In this document: positions 34,750-46,006 of the stretch, in pieces
Layout of the letters: each line of letters begins with the position of its first letter
How positions within the stretch are numbered: position 1 is the stretch's first letter
Source of the DNA: Lactobacillus acetotolerans DSM 20749 = JCM 3825
GTDB lineage: Bacteria > Bacillota > Bacilli > Lactobacillales > Lactobacillaceae
Assembly (NCBI RefSeq): GCF_001436775.1
Contig: NZ_AYZC01000006.1
Coordinates: 1 to 52,285 of the forward strand
Direction of reading: 5' to 3'
Length of the DNA: 52,285 nucleotides
Translations under genes and position numbers: made by a program
Notes under the pieces: model-generated
Seen by the model: the letters and a program-made list of their open reading frames with translations, nothing else
Told to the model about the DNA's origin: nothing
Database searches by the model: none

Positions 34750-35880
34750 ATGAAATTTACAGTTAACCGCAACTTGTTTTTAGAAAACTTAAATAATGTA
34801 ATGAGAGCAATTTCATCAAGAGCTACTATTCCAATACTTAGTGGGATTAAACTTGATTTATCTGAACAAGAATTACTATTAACGGGTAGTGATACAGATA
34901 TTTCAATCGAAATCAAAATTCCGGTAAGTGAAGATTTAACAGTAGAATCAACCGGTTCAATTGTTTTACCTGCACGCTTCTTTAGTGAAATTGTTAAAAA
35001 ATTACCAGGAAAAGATTTCTCTTTTGAAGTTAAACAAAGTTTTCAAACACAAATCATATCTGAAAATAGTGAATTCACCATTAACGGCTTAGATGCCAAT
35101 AATTACCCAAGATTACCTGAAATCCCTGACGATTCCTCTTTTGTTATCTCAGGAAAAACTTTCAGAGAGATAATTAACGAAACTGAATTTGCCGTTGCTA
35201 TTCAAGAAAGCCGTTTGGTTTTAACAGGTGTTCATTTTACTTTTAGTCCAGATAAAATTCACGCTGTTGCCACTGATTCCCACCGGTTAGCAAGCAGAGT
35301 ACTAGCTTTAAAAAACGGACCGCAAACTAAAACAGATTTAATTATTCCCGGTAAGAGTTTACAGGAATTGTCACGGATTATCGGAGAGACCGATCCGAAG
35401 GTTAAAGTTTGCCCAGGTGATAGTCAGGTCCTTTTTGAAATTGGCAATATTTCATTCTATTCACGTCTTCTTGAGGGTAGTTATCCTGATACCGAGCGGT
35501 TAATTCCAACCGAAAGCACCACAACGGTTAAATTTGACCTGTCTGAACTTTCTAGTGCCCTTGACCGTGCGAGTCTATTAACGCATGCGGGTCGTAACAA
35601 CGTTGTCAACTTAACTTTGGATACTGAAAAGCAAACGGCAAAATTATCCGGTAAATCCGCTGAAATTGGTAATGTTGAGGAAGATGTTGCCTTTAAGGAT
35701 CTGGAAGGGAAGAACTTAAAGATTTCCTTCAACCCTGATTATTTGCGGGATGCCTTACGTGCTTCAGTTACCGATTCGGTAATCATGAACTTTACGCAGC
35801 CACTTCGTCCGTTTACGGTAAATCCAGATAAGGATGACGTAGCTTTTGTCCAATTGATAACGCCAGTTAGAACTTATTAA
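34750..35880 (+). CDS. dnaN: DNA polymerase III beta sliding clamp
   Basis: The 376-residue ring-forming processivity factor starts MKFTVNRNLFLENLNNVMRA. The three repeated clamp domains and the conserved C-terminal end (AFVQLITPVRTY, normally LPMR/TPVR-Y) are clear. AGGAGG precedes the ATG and is partly covered by a small CCTGA/TCAGG hairpin. It has normal length and a terminator behind it. Confidence 0.96.
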   Translation: MKFTVNRNLFLENLNNVMRAISSRATIPILSGIKLDLSEQELLLTGSDTDISIEIKIPVSEDLTVESTGSIVLPARFFSEIVKKLPGKDFSFEVKQSFQTQIISENSEFTINGLDANNYPRLPEIPDDSSFVISGKTFREIINETEFAVAIQESRLVLTGVHFTFSPDKIHAVATDSHRLASRVLALKNGPQTKTDLIIPGKSLQELSRIIGETDPKVKVCPGDSQVLFEIGNISFYSRLLEGSYPDTERLIPTESTTTVKFDLSELSSALDRASLLTHAGRNNVVNLTLDTEKQTAKLSGKSAEIGNVEEDVAFKDLEGKNLKISFNPDYLRDALRASVTDSVIMNFTQPLRPFTVNPDKDDVAFVQLITPVRTY

Positions 35881-35902
35881 TCTATTATTAAAGTTGGTTA
35901 CT

Positions 35903-35931
35903 AAAAAAGATCGTCGATTGACGGTCTTTTT
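35903..35931 (+). terminator. terminator after dnaN
   Basis: AAAAAGATCGTC pairs with GACGGTCTTTTT around GATT with one G-U pair. Confidence 0.75.
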
Positions 35932-36050
35932 GTTTGTTATTTTTTCTCTGAGTGCCAAAAAATGGTTGGAGTTACTTTTTTTACGTATTTATTATGAGTT
36001 GGTTAGCTTTCTAAAAAAACGCTCATATGGCTTTATATTAGCCTTTAAGT

Positions 36051-36079
36051 TTGTCTTTTAACTCACAAACGAATATAAT
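36051..36079 (+). promoter_or_regulatory. promoter of the yaaA-recF-gyrB-gyrA operon
   Basis: TTGTCT and a consensus TATAAT are separated by 17 bases, ending 19 bases before the first start codon. Confidence 0.65.
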
Positions 36080-36097
36080 TATATAGGTACTAATAGA

Positions 36098-36322
36098 GTG
36101 TTGAAGGTGAATACTATCAAAAATTTTACAATTAAAGGTGAATATATTACCTTAGGTCAATTTTTAAAAGAAGAGGCCATAATCTCTTCTGGTGGACAGG
36201 CAAAATGGTATTTGCGTGACAATCCCGTTTTATTGAACGGTGAAAAAGAAAATCGCCGGGGTAAGAAACTACGTTCAGGTGACAAAGTTGAAGTTGCCGG
36301 TAATACTTATGAATTTCGGTAA
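36098..36322 (+). CDS. yaaA: S4-domain RNA-binding protein YaaA
   Basis: The 74-residue protein of the S4 superfamily (YaaA/YlmH-like) is encoded between dnaN and recF in many Firmicutes. The pattern [28 protein letters not shown] and [10 protein letters not shown] is that of a compact S4 RNA-binding fold. A role in ribosome assembly or RNA binding is presumed from the family. The start is uncertain: GTG at 36098 or GTG at 36107, neither with a good ribosome site. It is followed 5 bases later by recF, so the two are coupled. Confidence 0.85.
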   Translation: MLKVNTIKNFTIKGEYITLGQFLKEEAIISSGGQAKWYLRDNPVLLNGEKENRRGKKLRSGDKVEVAGNTYEFR

Positions 36323-36327
36323 AATTA

Positions 36328-37464
36328 ATGTATCTCGATCATTTTGTTGCACAGAATTATCGTAATTTAAAAAATATTGATATTAATTTTGATCCGAATG
36401 TCAATATTTTTATTGGTAAAAATGCGCAAGGGAAAACCAATTTACTTGAAGCAATTTATTTTTTAGCGTTGACCAGATCTCATCGGACCAGCAGTGATAA
36501 AGAATTAATTGCTTTTGGCAAAGATTATACCAACCTCATGGGACATGTCCATAAAAGCCAGGTGAACTCAGATTTACGAGTTCTGATTACCAAAAAAGGT
36601 AAAAAAGTTTGGGTGAATCGGGTAGAACAAGCAAAAGTGTCTAAGTATATTGGACAATTGAACGCTATTCTTTTTTCGCCAGAAGACCTGGAATTAATCA
36701 AGGGTGCCCCAGCTTTAAGGCGTCGGTTTATGGATCAAGAATTTGGTCAAATTAATCCAGAATACTTGTATTTTGCGAGTAAATACCGGCAGGTTCTCTT
36801 TCAGAGAAACAATTATTTAAAGCAGTTAGCAAAAGGCGAGGCACATGATTTAGTTTTTCTGGATGTTCTTTCAGATCAATTAGCTGGGATCGCAGCCGAA
36901 ATTGTTGTGCGGCGGTTTAAGTTCCTCAACTATCTGAGTCGCTTTGCAAGTGACGCGTATACGCACATAAGTTCAGCAGATGAGGTTTTAACGGTAACTT
37001 ATCATCCATCAGTGGTGGATATTAAGGCTACAGATAGTACGGAGGACATTTATCATAAAGTCCTAGCTAATTATAAAAGAAGCAAAAATAATGAGATTAG
37101 AAAGGGCACAACCTTATCTGGTCCCCACCGCGATGACATTGAATTTAAGCTTGATGGTAAAGATGCTCATTTGTATGGCTCCCAGGGTCAGCAAAGAACG
37201 ATTGCCTTGAGTATCAAGCTGGCTGAGATTCAATTGGTTCACCAGTTAACAGATGAATATCCGCTGCTTTTGCTGGATGATGTTATGAGTGAACTGGATC
37301 ATAGTCGTCAGAGCGCGCTTTTGAATTATATTCACGGGAAGACACAAACTTTCATCACCACTACAGATCTTGAAGGTATTTCCTGGGAAATAATCAAGCA
37401 ACCGAAAATATATCGTATTCAATCCGGTAAAATTAGTTTGGAAAAAGGAGAATTGAATGGCTGA
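36328..37464 (+). CDS. recF: DNA replication and repair protein RecF
   Basis: The 378-residue SMC-like ATPase helps load RecA at gaps. Walker A GKNAQGKT is at residues 30-37, followed by the [20 protein letters not shown] segment, the signature TLSGPHRDD and Walker [14 protein letters not shown]. The gene lies 5 bases after yaaA and overlaps gyrB by 8 bases, so the operon yaaA-recF-gyrB-gyrA is translationally coupled in part. Confidence 0.95.
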   Translation: MYLDHFVAQNYRNLKNIDINFDPNVNIFIGKNAQGKTNLLEAIYFLALTRSHRTSSDKELIAFGKDYTNLMGHVHKSQVNSDLRVLITKKGKKVWVNRVEQAKVSKYIGQLNAILFSPEDLELIKGAPALRRRFMDQEFGQINPEYLYFASKYRQVLFQRNNYLKQLAKGEAHDLVFLDVLSDQLAGIAAEIVVRRFKFLNYLSRFASDAYTHISSADEVLTVTYHPSVVDIKATDSTEDIYHKVLANYKRSKNNEIRKGTTLSGPHRDDIEFKLDGKDAHLYGSQGQQRTIALSIKLAEIQLVHQLTDEYPLLLLDDVMSELDHSRQSALLNYIHGKTQTFITTTDLEGISWEIIKQPKIYRIQSGKISLEKGELNG

Positions 37465-39421
37465 TAATAAAAAAGAAAATCTTGCTAAAGACAAGAAATA
37501 TGAAAAAGAAGCCGATAAATATAATGCCAGTCAAATTCAGGTTTTAGGCGGACTTGAAGCTGTTCGTAAGCGGCCAGGCATGTACATTGGCTCAACTAGT
37601 TCTCAAGGCTTGCACCATTTGGTATGGGAAGTTATTGATAACAGTATCGATGAGCGTTTAGCCGGTTTTGCTAGTAAAATTGAAGTTACTGTCAATGCCG
37701 ATGGCAGTGTAACTGTTCAGGATGATGGTCGTGGTATTCCGGTTGATATCCAAAAGAAGACCGGTCGTCCAGCCCTAGAAACTGTATTTACTGTCTTACA
37801 TGCCGGTGGTAAATTTGGCGGCGGCGGATATAAAGTATCCGGCGGACTGCACGGTGTTGGTGCTTCCGTTGTTAACGCACTTTCTAGCCACCTTGATGTA
37901 ACTACTATGCGTGATGGTAAAAAGTACTTTATCGATTTCGATCGTGGCCGTGTAAGGGATCAGATGAAAGTGGTTGGTGATGTTCCGTTAAACGAACACG
38001 GTACAATCGTCCATTTTTATCCAGATCCAGACATTTTTACTGAGACTACTTCCTTCGATGATAAGGTTTTAAAGACCCGTATTCGTGAACTTGCATTCCT
38101 AAACAAAGGCTTAAAGTTGACCTTTACTGATAAACGCAAGGACTCTGCAGAGACCGATGTTTACCACTATGAAGGTGGAATTAAGGAGTATGTTTCTTTC
38201 TTGAATAGGAACTCTAAAGTACTCTTTGATGAGCCTATTTACGTTGAGGGTAATTACAATGGCATTAATGTTGAAGTAGCTTTGCAATATACCACTGGCT
38301 ATAAAACAACGTTAATGACTTTTGCCAACAACATTCATACCTATGAAGGTGGAACTCATGAAGCCGGCTTTAAGACCGCACTCACCCGGGTAGTGAATGA
38401 CTATGCTCATAAAGCTAAAATTTTAAAAGATAAAGATGATAACCTTTCGGGTGAAGACATCCGTGAAGGTATGACTGCTGTAGTTTCCGTTAAGCACCCA
38501 GATCCACAATTTGAAGGGCAGACGAAGACTAAACTTGGTAACTCTGACGCTAGAACTGCCGTTGATAAGGCATTTTCTGAGACCTTCAGCCACTTTTTGA
38601 TGGAGAACCCCAAAGTAGGCCGTAAGATCGTAGAAAAATCGCAATTGGCTGAACGTGCCAGAACGGCCGCTAAGAGAGCTCGTGAAGTAACACGTAAGAA
38701 GTCAGGGCTCGAAATAGCTAACCTGCCAGGTAAATTAGCTGACAATACCAGTAATGATCCTAATATTTCGGAATTATTTGTTGTCGAAGGTAACTCAGCC
38801 GGTGGTTCTGCTAAGCAGGGACGTTCAAGGTTAACGCAAGCTATTTTGCCGATTAGAGGTAAAATCTTAAACGTTGAAAAAGCTTCAATGGATAGAATCC
38901 TAGCTAATCAAGAAATTCGTTCTTTGTTTACAGCTTTGGGGACAGGTTTTGGTGCTGATTTTGATATTACAAAAGCCCGGTACCATAAGCTAATCATCAT
39001 GACTGATGCCGATGTCGACGGGGCACACATTAGAACTTTGCTTCTAACCCTGTTCTACAACTACATGCGTCCGATGATTAAAAAGGGATATGTGTATATC
39101 GCTCGTCCGCCTCTTTACCAGGTTCGTCAAGGTAAGATCGTTAAGTACCTTGATACTGACGATGAACTCCATGATTATTTGGGTAGTTTACAACCAAGTC
39201 CGAAGCCGACAGTTCAGCGGTACAAAGGATTAGGAGAAATGGACCCATCACAGTTATGGGAAACAACAATGAATCCAGAAAACCGGCGTCTTGATCGGGT
39301 TAGCCCAGAATATGCCCAAGATGCTGACCAGGTCTTTGAACTATTGATGGGCAATGAAGTTGCACCTCGGCGTAACTTTATTGAAAAGAATGCTAAATAC
39401 GTTGAGAACTTGGATGCTTAG
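37457..39421 (+). CDS. gyrB: DNA gyrase subunit B
   Basis: The 654-residue ATPase subunit of gyrase has a GHKL ATPase site ([31 protein letters not shown]), a transducer domain, a TOPRIM domain with [15 protein letters not shown] and [12 protein letters not shown], and the C-terminal [19 protein letters not shown]. An unusually Lys/Glu-rich extension of about 25 residues precedes the conserved core. AAGGAG precedes the ATG. gyrA follows 9 bases later. Confidence 0.97.
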   Translation: MADNKKENLAKDKKYEKEADKYNASQIQVLGGLEAVRKRPGMYIGSTSSQGLHHLVWEVIDNSIDERLAGFASKIEVTVNADGSVTVQDDGRGIPVDIQKKTGRPALETVFTVLHAGGKFGGGGYKVSGGLHGVGASVVNALSSHLDVTTMRDGKKYFIDFDRGRVRDQMKVVGDVPLNEHGTIVHFYPDPDIFTETTSFDDKVLKTRIRELAFLNKGLKLTFTDKRKDSAETDVYHYEGGIKEYVSFLNRNSKVLFDEPIYVEGNYNGINVEVALQYTTGYKTTLMTFANNIHTYEGGTHEAGFKTALTRVVNDYAHKAKILKDKDDNLSGEDIREGMTAVVSVKHPDPQFEGQTKTKLGNSDARTAVDKAFSETFSHFLMENPKVGRKIVEKSQLAERARTAAKRAREVTRKKSGLEIANLPGKLADNTSNDPNISELFVVEGNSAGGSAKQGRSRLTQAILPIRGKILNVEKASMDRILANQEIRSLFTALGTGFGADFDITKARYHKLIIMTDADVDGAHIRTLLLTLFYNYMRPMIKKGYVYIARPPLYQVRQGKIVKYLDTDDELHDYLGSLQPSPKPTVQRYKGLGEMDPSQLWETTMNPENRRLDRVSPEYAQDADQVFELLMGNEVAPRRNFIEKNAKYVENLDA

Positions 39422-39430
39422 GAGGTTTAA

Positions 39431-41944
39431 ATGGATAACGATAATCAAACTCAAGATCACAGAATAAGAAACGTTGATCTGACTAGCATGATGAATAGTT
39501 CCTTCTTGGACTATGCTATGTCAGTTATCGTTGCTCGTGCCTTGCCTGATGTACGTGATGGCTTAAAACCGGTACAGCGTCGGATTCTTTACGGAATGAG
39601 CGAATTGGGCGTTACACCTGATAAACCGTATAAAAAATCGGCCAGAATTGTTGGGGAAGTCATGGGGAAGTTTCACCCCCACGGTGACTCATCAATTTAC
39701 TTAGCTATGGCGCACATGGCGCAAAATTTCAGCTATCGCTACATGTTAGTTGATGGTCACGGTAACTTTGGTTCTGTCGATGGTGATGAACCAGCTGCTA
39801 TGCGGTATACCGAAGCTCGGATGAGCAAGATCGCCGTTGAAATGCTACGCGACATCAATAAAAATACGGTTGATTGGCAACGTAACTATGATGACACGGA
39901 GAATGAGCCGGTTGTTTTACCGGCTAGAATTCCGAACTTATTAGTTAACGGAGCTAGTGGTATTGCCGTTGGTATGACAACTAATATTCCACCCCATAAT
40001 TTAAGTGAAGTTATTAGCGGCATTCACATGCTTATGGATAATCCAGAAGTTACTACCAAAGATTTGATGAAGGCTATTCCTGGCCCTGATTTTCCTACCG
40101 GTGGTATCATTATGGGTCGCGGCGGTATTTACCGTGCTTATAACAGTGGTAAGGGCAATATTGTTGTCCGCGCTAAGACTAATATTGAAACTGAAAAGAG
40201 CGGCCGTGAACGAATTATCGTCAGTGAAATTCCGTACATGGTCAATAAGGCTGAGTTAGTTAAAAAAATTGCTGATTTAGCACGAGCCAAAACAATTGAT
40301 GGCATTACCGGTGTCCGTGATGAATCAGATCAGACAGGGATGCGGGTAACTATTGATATTCGGCGGGATGCCAGTGCTAGCGTTGTCTTAAATAATCTAT
40401 TCAAGATGACCCAAATGCAGGCCAACTTCGGTATGAATATGGTTGCGATCGTTGATGGTGCACCACACTTCTTAACTTTGAAGCAAATGCTGCAATATTA
40501 CTTGAAACACCAAGAGGATGTAGTAACCCGCAGAACTAAGTTTCAGTTAGCCAAAGCTGAAGCAAGGGCCCATATACTTGAAGGCTTAAAGGTTGCTCTA
40601 GACCATATCGATGAAATTGTCCGGATTATCCGTCAAAGTCAATCAAGTGATGTAGCCAAAGCTGCCTTGATTAGTCGTTTTGACCTCGATGATAAGCAAT
40701 CACAGGCCATCTTAGATATGCGTCTTGTTCGCTTAACTGGATTAGAACGAGGCAAAGTTGAAGCTGAATATAATGATTTGCAAACTAAGATTGCAGATTA
40801 TAAAGATATTCTTGCTAAGCCTGAAAGAATTAATAAAATTATTTATGATGAACTGCTTGATATCCAGAAGCGTTTTGGTGACAAGCGTCGAACTGAGATT
40901 GGAGCAAGTGAAGTTGTTTCGATTGAAGACGAAGATTTAATTGAAAAGCAAAACGTTCTTTTGACCTTAACCCATAGTGGTTATATCAAGAGAATGCCAA
41001 TTAAAGAATTTAAGACCCAAAACCGTGGTGGTAAAGGAATTAAAGGCATGGGCGTTAAGAAGGGTGACTTTATTGAGCACCTGATTTATTCAAGCACGCA
41101 CGATTCACTTTTATTCTTTACTAATAAGGGTAAGGTTTATTCTAAGAAAGCCTTTGAGATTCCAGAATACGGACGAACTGCTCAAGGGTTGCCAGTTGTA
41201 AACCTCCTTCGACTTGAAAAGGGCGAAAAGATTCAAACTATTATCAATATTCCTGAGGATGCCAAGGATAATTACTTATTCTTTATTACTAAGATGGGTA
41301 CCGTAAAACGTACGCATGTCAGTGCATTTTCTAATATTAGAAATAGTGGTTTGATCGCACTAACTCTGCGTGATGGGGATGAATTAAATAATGTTTTGAC
41401 TACCGATGGTAAACAAAATATTTTAATTGGTACCCATTTAGGCTATGCCGTAACCTTTAATGAAGGTGACGTTCGTGCCATGGGTCGAACCGCTGCCGGT
41501 GTTCGTGGGATTAAACTTCGTGATCATGATTATGTAGTGGGATCAGGCGTTATTAAGCCAAATGATGAAGTTCTCGTAATTTCTGAAAAAGGTTATGGTA
41601 AACGCACGGCTGCTAAAGAGTATCCGGTTAAAGGCCGTGGTGGTAAAGGAATCAAAACTTCCAATATTACCGAAAAGAATGGTCCGCTTGCTGGTGTGAA
41701 AGTCATTGATGGCACTCAAGACATTATGGTTATTACCACGAATGGGATTATGATTCGTTTTAAGATTGGCGACGTTTCCCAAACTGGTAGAAGCACAATG
41801 GGAGTTCGTTTGATCAAAGTTAGTGGCAAGAGTAAGGTAGCTAGCCTCGCAATTGTTCCAACTGAAGAAGATCAAGACATTACTGATGATGACCAAGATG
41901 CAGACAGTGATGAAAAAGCAGATAGTTCAGATAAAAAAGAATAA
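39431..41944 (+). CDS. gyrA: DNA gyrase subunit A
   Basis: The 837-residue cleavage-reunion subunit has its catalytic Tyr in [10 protein letters not shown]. The quinolone-determining region [12 protein letters not shown] has Ser at the position of E. coli Ser83 and Leu where E. coli has Asp87. The GyrA box ([10 protein letters not shown]) and six-bladed C-terminal repeats (about residues 510-810, with [12 protein letters not shown]) show gyrase rather than topoisomerase IV. A highly acidic tail of about 25 residues ends the protein. TTAGGAGG lies 6 bases before the ATG. Confidence 0.97.
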   Translation: MDNDNQTQDHRIRNVDLTSMMNSSFLDYAMSVIVARALPDVRDGLKPVQRRILYGMSELGVTPDKPYKKSARIVGEVMGKFHPHGDSSIYLAMAHMAQNFSYRYMLVDGHGNFGSVDGDEPAAMRYTEARMSKIAVEMLRDINKNTVDWQRNYDDTENEPVVLPARIPNLLVNGASGIAVGMTTNIPPHNLSEVISGIHMLMDNPEVTTKDLMKAIPGPDFPTGGIIMGRGGIYRAYNSGKGNIVVRAKTNIETEKSGRERIIVSEIPYMVNKAELVKKIADLARAKTIDGITGVRDESDQTGMRVTIDIRRDASASVVLNNLFKMTQMQANFGMNMVAIVDGAPHFLTLKQMLQYYLKHQEDVVTRRTKFQLAKAEARAHILEGLKVALDHIDEIVRIIRQSQSSDVAKAALISRFDLDDKQSQAILDMRLVRLTGLERGKVEAEYNDLQTKIADYKDILAKPERINKIIYDELLDIQKRFGDKRRTEIGASEVVSIEDEDLIEKQNVLLTLTHSGYIKRMPIKEFKTQNRGGKGIKGMGVKKGDFIEHLIYSSTHDSLLFFTNKGKVYSKKAFEIPEYGRTAQGLPVVNLLRLEKGEKIQTIINIPEDAKDNYLFFITKMGTVKRTHVSAFSNIRNSGLIALTLRDGDELNNVLTTDGKQNILIGTHLGYAVTFNEGDVRAMGRTAAGVRGIKLRDHDYVVGSGVIKPNDEVLVISEKGYGKRTAAKEYPVKGRGGKGIKTSNITEKNGPLAGVKVIDGTQDIMVITTNGIMIRFKIGDVSQTGRSTMGVRLIKVSGKSKVASLAIVPTEEDQDITDDDQDADSDEKADSSDKKE

Positions 41945-41983
41945 AAACTAAAAATTTAGTTTACTAAAAAGTTATCAGACCTT

Positions 41984-42033
41984 TTCGCGTATTTATAAAT
42001 AGAGAATCAATGAATTCTTATAAATCACGCGAA
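41984..42033. repeat. long inverted repeat after gyrA
   Basis: TTCGCGTATTTATAA (41984-41998) pairs with TTATAAATCACGCGAA (42018-42033) over 15 bp with a one-base bulge. No T tract follows. It lies between gyrA and the rpsF promoter. Confidence 0.55.
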
Positions 42034-42039
42034 CGATGT

Positions 42040-42068
42040 TTGGTAATTTTTTGTTTATGTGCTAAAAT
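42040..42068 (+). promoter_or_regulatory. promoter of rpsF-ssb-rpsR
   Basis: TTGGTA and TAAAAT are 17 bases apart, placing the transcript start near 42075. Confidence 0.6.
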
Positions 42069-42072
42069 TAAA

Positions 42073-42143
42073 GACTGCGAGTAATATTTTCCGTTACTCC
42101 TTGTTCTTGTTTTGGCAAGAACCATTTAGTCCAGAAGGAGGTG
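42073..42143 (+). promoter_or_regulatory. probable S6:S18 autoregulatory leader
   Basis: The rpsF leader can fold as a junction closed by GACT (42073-42076) and AGTC (42128-42131), with hairpins GAGTAA/TTACTC (42079-42099) and GTTCTTG/CAAGAAC (42103-42122). The first loop contains CCGTTAC. CTCCTT (42097-42102) can instead pair with the ribosome site AAGGAG (42135-42140), mutually excluding the first hairpin. Known S6:S18 leaders bind the S6-S18 complex and repress this operon. Pairing is seen; the mechanism is inferred. Confidence 0.5.
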
Positions 42144-42151
42144 CAATAGTC

Positions 42152-42448
42152 ATGGCAACTACTAAGTATGAAATAACTTATATTATTAAGCCTGATGTTG
42201 ATGAAGAGTCAAAGAAGGCAATCGTTGATAAATACGATAAAGTTATCGCAGACAACGATGGTACTATGGTTGAATCTAAAGACTGGGGAAAGCGTCATTT
42301 TGCATATGAAATCGATAAATATCGTGAAGGTGTTTATCATATTATGACTTTCACTGCAGATAATGCTAAAGCAGTTAATGAATTTGACCGTTTGTCTAAG
42401 ATTGACAACGCAGTTTTGCGTTCGATGACCGTTAAATTAGATAAATAA
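42152..42448 (+). CDS. rpsF: 30S ribosomal protein S6
   Basis: The 98-residue protein starts [18 protein letters not shown] and has the ferredoxin-like S6 pattern with the [11 protein letters not shown] and [12 protein letters not shown] strands. It pairs with S18 in the 30S platform. The frame is open further upstream, but GGAGGTG sits 8 bases before the ATG at 42152 and homology starts there. It forms the rpsF-ssb-rpsR operon and is preceded by a likely regulatory leader. Confidence 0.95.
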   Translation: MATTKYEITYIIKPDVDEESKKAIVDKYDKVIADNDGTMVESKDWGKRHFAYEIDKYREGVYHIMTFTADNAKAVNEFDRLSKIDNAVLRSMTVKLDK

Positions 42449-42492
42449 TTACATTAATCGTTTTCGTGATTTAGGAAAGGAAGGACCGAAGT

Positions 42493-43035
42493 ATGATTAA
42501 TAGAGCTGTACTTGTTGGCCGTTTAACACGTGATCCTGAATTACGTACTACTACGAGTGGAATCTCAGTTGCTAGCTTTACGCTTGCCGTTGACCGTCAG
42601 TATACTAACGCTCAAGGTGAAAGAGGCGCAGACTTTATCAGCTGTGTGATCTGGAGAAAGGCTGCGGAGAACTTCTGTAACTTTACTTCAAAGGGATCAT
42701 TAGTTGGTATTGATGGCCGAATTCAAACTAGAAGTTATGATAACAAAGATGGGCAGCGAGTTTATGTAACTGAAGTTGTAGTAGACAATTTCGCGTTACT
42801 TGAATCACGTAAAACTCGTGAGGCTCAAAGCCAGAATGGCGGTTTCACTCCAAATAACAATGGGAATGTTGGTACTGGGAATGCACCTAGCACGCCAAGT
42901 AGCAATAATTCTCAAAGTAATGGAAATACATCAAATAATAATGACAACAATGATAGTAAAAAAGATAAACCTAAAGATCCATTTGCTGGATCGGGCGATA
43001 CCATTGACATTTCAGATGATGATCTTCCATTCTAA
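42493..43035 (+). CDS. ssb: single-stranded DNA-binding protein
   Basis: The 180-residue protein has an N-terminal OB fold ([17 protein letters not shown]..., about residues 1-107). A long Asn/Ser/Gly-rich flexible linker follows (about 112-160), then the acidic tip DISDDDLPF, which docks replication and repair partners. GGAAAGGAAGGA precedes the ATG. It is encoded between rpsF and rpsR as in most Firmicutes. Confidence 0.96.
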   Translation: MINRAVLVGRLTRDPELRTTTSGISVASFTLAVDRQYTNAQGERGADFISCVIWRKAAENFCNFTSKGSLVGIDGRIQTRSYDNKDGQRVYVTEVVVDNFALLESRKTREAQSQNGGFTPNNNGNVGTGNAPSTPSSNNSQSNGNTSNNNDNNDSKKDKPKDPFAGSGDTIDISDDDLPF

Positions 43036-43059
43036 GTTTTAAAGAAAGGATCTAGGGAT

Positions 43060-43299
43060 ATGGCTCAACAAAGAAGAGGCGGCGGTCGCCGTCGTCGTAA
43101 GGTTGACTACATTGCAGCTAACCACATCGACTACGTTGACTACAAAGACGTTGATCTGTTGAAACGTTTTATCTCAGAAAGAGGTAAAATTTTACCACGT
43201 CGTGTCACTGGCACTAGTGCTAAGAATCAACGTAAGGTAGCTAAAGCAATTGAAAGAGCTCGTATTATGGGCTTATTGCCATTTGTTACTGAAGACTAA
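43060..43299 (+). CDS. rpsR: 30S ribosomal protein S18
   Basis: The 79-residue basic protein starts [21 protein letters not shown] and contains the S18 core [21 protein letters not shown] and [23 protein letters not shown] precedes the ATG. It binds S6, and the pair probably regulates this operon through the rpsF leader. Nothing is unusual in its length or sequence. Confidence 0.96.
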   Translation: MAQQRRGGGRRRRKVDYIAANHIDYVDYKDVDLLKRFISERGKILPRRVTGTSAKNQRKVAKAIERARIMGLLPFVTED

Positions 43300-43320
43300 T
43301 TAGTCAAAACAAATAATATT

Positions 43321-43351
43321 AAAAATGCAGGACAAAATCCTGTATTTTTTT
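43321..43351 (+). terminator. terminator of rpsF-ssb-rpsR
   Basis: AAAATGCAGGA pairs with TCCTGTATTTT with one G-U pair and is followed by T residues. Confidence 0.8.
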
Positions 43352-43398
43352 GTATAAAAATAATTTAAAAAAGTAAAATTAGACTCTTTTTTATATGG

Positions 43399-43427
43399 TT
43401 TCTTCCTAGCTCCATACAAGGTATAAT
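43399..43427 (+). promoter_or_regulatory. promoter of gdpP-rplI-dnaB
   Basis: A consensus TATAAT at 43422 is preceded after 17 bases by a weak TTTCTT. It lies 40 bases upstream of the gdpP start. Confidence 0.5.
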
Positions 43428-43467
43428 AAAAATGATATATTTTACCTTAAACTAGGAAGGATCTTTC

Positions 43468-45501
43468 ATGAAAAATTTTTTAAAAGATTTTTTACGTAAG
43501 CTTGAAATCCCCGCCTTTATTAAAGATCCACGGTTAACAGCTTCCGTAGTAATCATTCTAGTATTGTCATTATTAGGCAGTATCATTGGGATGATTATGA
43601 ACCCATTATTTGGTTTGGCGATGGTTTTGATTTTTATTTTGACTGTAGCTTTTACCATTTATGGAACTTATATTTTAGCTGGTAATGCAAATAACTTCGC
43701 GGTTAATTTGTCTTACAGGATCAAACGTAGCGAACAAGAAGCGATGATTAAGATGCCCCTTGGCATCTTACTTTATGATGCTGATCATCAAATTCAATGG
43801 GTAAACCCGTATTTACAGCTTTATTTAAAGAATGATGATTTAGTTGGGCACACAATTGAATCAGTTGATCCAGAACTAAATAAATTGCTTAATAAGGCAA
43901 TTGAAGCAAAAACTTCTGAAAACCACGTTGTCAGTTGGGATAATCACCAGTTTGAAATGGTGGTGCAAGATAATTTAGGTGTTATATATTTACTTGATAT
44001 AACACGTTATGCCAAAATTGAGGATAAGTACAAGGCAGATAGGCTAGCAATCGGGCAGGTCTTTATCGATAACTATGATGAGTTAAGTGAGGCTATGCAT
44101 GATCAACAATTGACCAGTATGAGTTCTTACGTTCAGAATACTTTAAGCGATTATGCTAAAGAGTTTAATTCATACCTTAAGAGAATTGATGAAGATCACT
44201 CCCTGCTTTTGACACATAAGCAGGATCTAGATAAAATGGAAAAAAATAAATTTTCTGTTTTAGACAAAGTTCGTCAGGAAACAAGCCGTAATAACACTCC
44301 TTTAACCTTATCAATCGGGATTGCATTTGGCAGTGATTCAATTACTGAAATTGCTGATCAGGCACAATCTAACCTTGATCTGGCTTTAGGACGTGGTGGT
44401 GACCAGGTTGTTTTGCGTCAACCTGGAAAAGATGCCCGCTTTTATGGTGGGAAATCTAACCCAATGGAGAAGCGGACCAGAGTCCGTGCCCGTATGGTTT
44501 CCAATGCGATTAGTGAATTATTTAAGGATGCCGACAGGGTCTTTGTTGTGGGTCATACTCGTCCTGATATGGATTCAGTCGGCAGTGGTATTGGTGTTGT
44601 TAAGATCGCCCGTTTACATAAGGTGAAAGCTAATTTTGTTTTAGACGTTAATAATACCAACTACGATGTAGCCCGGTTAGTAACTCATATGAAAAAGTCA
44701 AAGGGTGACGATAACATCTTTATTGACCCTAAAGTTGCTTTAGATAAGGTAACTGATAAATCAATATTGGTTATGGTTGATCACTCTAAGTATTCAATTA
44801 CGTATTCTAAGAAATTGTATGATCGGTTGAAGAATCGAATTATTGTAATTGATCACCACCGCCGTGGCGAAGAATTTCCAGAAAATCCAATGTTAACCTA
44901 CGTTGAACCATATGCCTCATCAGCTTCTGAGTTGGTAACTGAAATGGTTGAATACCAACAACCTGGTACAAGGAAGCGTGTGTTAACCGATATTGATGCG
45001 ACTGCAATGTTAGCCGGGATCACGGTTGACTCCAAAGAATTTTCACTTAGGACTGGCACCAGAACCTTTGATGCGGCAAGTTATTTGCGGTCAATTGGAG
45101 CTAGTTCACTAGAAGTTAGTGAGTTATTGAAGGAAGACATCAGCAGTTTCCTTGAACGAACACGTCTGGTTGCTACTATTAAGATGGTCCAACCCAAGAT
45201 GGCTATGCTTTGTGGCCCAGATGATCAAATTATTGACCCAATTATTACGGCTCAGGCAGCAGATACGGCGCTTGAGCTTGAGAATGTTGAGGCAAGTTTT
45301 GCCATTACTCGTCGTAGTAAGGATACTATTGGTATCTCTGCTCGTTCGATGGGTGATGTCAACGTGCAGATTATCATGGAACAAATGGGCGGTGGTGGCC
45401 ACCTTTCTAATGCAGCTACCCAAATTAAAGGCATTACAGTTAAAGATGCATGTACTAAACTAGAGCAGGCAATCGAAACATACAAAAAAGAAAATGATTA
45501 A
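43468..45501 (+). CDS. gdpP: cyclic-di-AMP phosphodiesterase GdpP
   Basis: The 677-residue membrane protein degrades c-di-AMP, which controls potassium uptake and wall stress. Two N-terminal helices (about residues 22-41 and 47-70) are followed by a PAS domain that can bind heme, a degenerate GGDEF domain (about 175-310), and DHH/DHHA1 domains. The latter show catalytic [24 protein letters not shown] and the late [18 protein letters not shown] lies upstream of the ATG. rplI begins 11 bases after the stop and dnaB follows, the conserved Firmicutes order. Confidence 0.94.
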   Translation: MKNFLKDFLRKLEIPAFIKDPRLTASVVIILVLSLLGSIIGMIMNPLFGLAMVLIFILTVAFTIYGTYILAGNANNFAVNLSYRIKRSEQEAMIKMPLGILLYDADHQIQWVNPYLQLYLKNDDLVGHTIESVDPELNKLLNKAIEAKTSENHVVSWDNHQFEMVVQDNLGVIYLLDITRYAKIEDKYKADRLAIGQVFIDNYDELSEAMHDQQLTSMSSYVQNTLSDYAKEFNSYLKRIDEDHSLLLTHKQDLDKMEKNKFSVLDKVRQETSRNNTPLTLSIGIAFGSDSITEIADQAQSNLDLALGRGGDQVVLRQPGKDARFYGGKSNPMEKRTRVRARMVSNAISELFKDADRVFVVGHTRPDMDSVGSGIGVVKIARLHKVKANFVLDVNNTNYDVARLVTHMKKSKGDDNIFIDPKVALDKVTDKSILVMVDHSKYSITYSKKLYDRLKNRIIVIDHHRRGEEFPENPMLTYVEPYASSASELVTEMVEYQQPGTRKRVLTDIDATAMLAGITVDSKEFSLRTGTRTFDAASYLRSIGASSLEVSELLKEDISSFLERTRLVATIKMVQPKMAMLCGPDDQIIDPIITAQAADTALELENVEASFAITRRSKDTIGISARSMGDVNVQIIMEQMGGGGHLSNAATQIKGITVKDACTKLEQAIETYKKEND

Positions 45502-45512
45502 AGGAGACAAAA

Positions 45513-45968
45513 ATGAAGATTATTTTTACAAAAGACGTTAGAGGCCGCGGTAAGCGTGGAGAAGTTAAAGATGTTCCTACAGGCTATGCACAAAATTTCT
45601 TAATTAAGCGTGGATTAGCTAAAGCTGCCACCAAAGCTAACATGAATACCTTAAAGCGGGTAGTTGCCAATGAAGAAGCTGCTTATAAGGCACAGAAAGC
45701 AGACGCTGAAAAAGTTAAGGCAAGCCTTGAGAAAGATGATACTATTGTCAACTTTAAGTCAAAGGCTGGTACCGATTCTCGTTTGTTTGGCTCAATTTCT
45801 AGTAAAAAGATAGTTGAAGGACTTGATAAACAATATGGTATTAAGATTGATAAACGTAAATTAAACCTGCCTGAACCAATTAAAACTTTGGGATACACAA
45901 ACGTACCAGTTAAGTTATTTAAAGGCGTAGAAGGCACTATTCGGGTTCATGTTACGGAACAGGATTAA
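45513..45968 (+). CDS. rplI: 50S ribosomal protein L9
   Basis: The 151-residue two-domain protein has the N-terminal signature [20 protein letters not shown], a long connecting helix (about residues 40-75), and the C-terminal RNA-binding domain ending [18 protein letters not shown] precedes the ATG by 7 bases. It lies between gdpP and dnaB. Nothing unusual is seen. Confidence 0.96.
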   Translation: MKIIFTKDVRGRGKRGEVKDVPTGYAQNFLIKRGLAKAATKANMNTLKRVVANEEAAYKAQKADAEKVKASLEKDDTIVNFKSKAGTDSRLFGSISSKKIVEGLDKQYGIKIDKRKLNLPEPIKTLGYTNVPVKLFKGVEGTIRVHVTEQD

Positions 45969-46006
45969 TACTTTAACTAGATTTTTATAAAAAGTGGTCG
46001 TGATTA

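Noticed and set aside
42059-42151. N-terminal extension of S6
   Set aside because: The extra 31 codons are the structured leader; the ribosome site and homology both fix the ATG at 42152.
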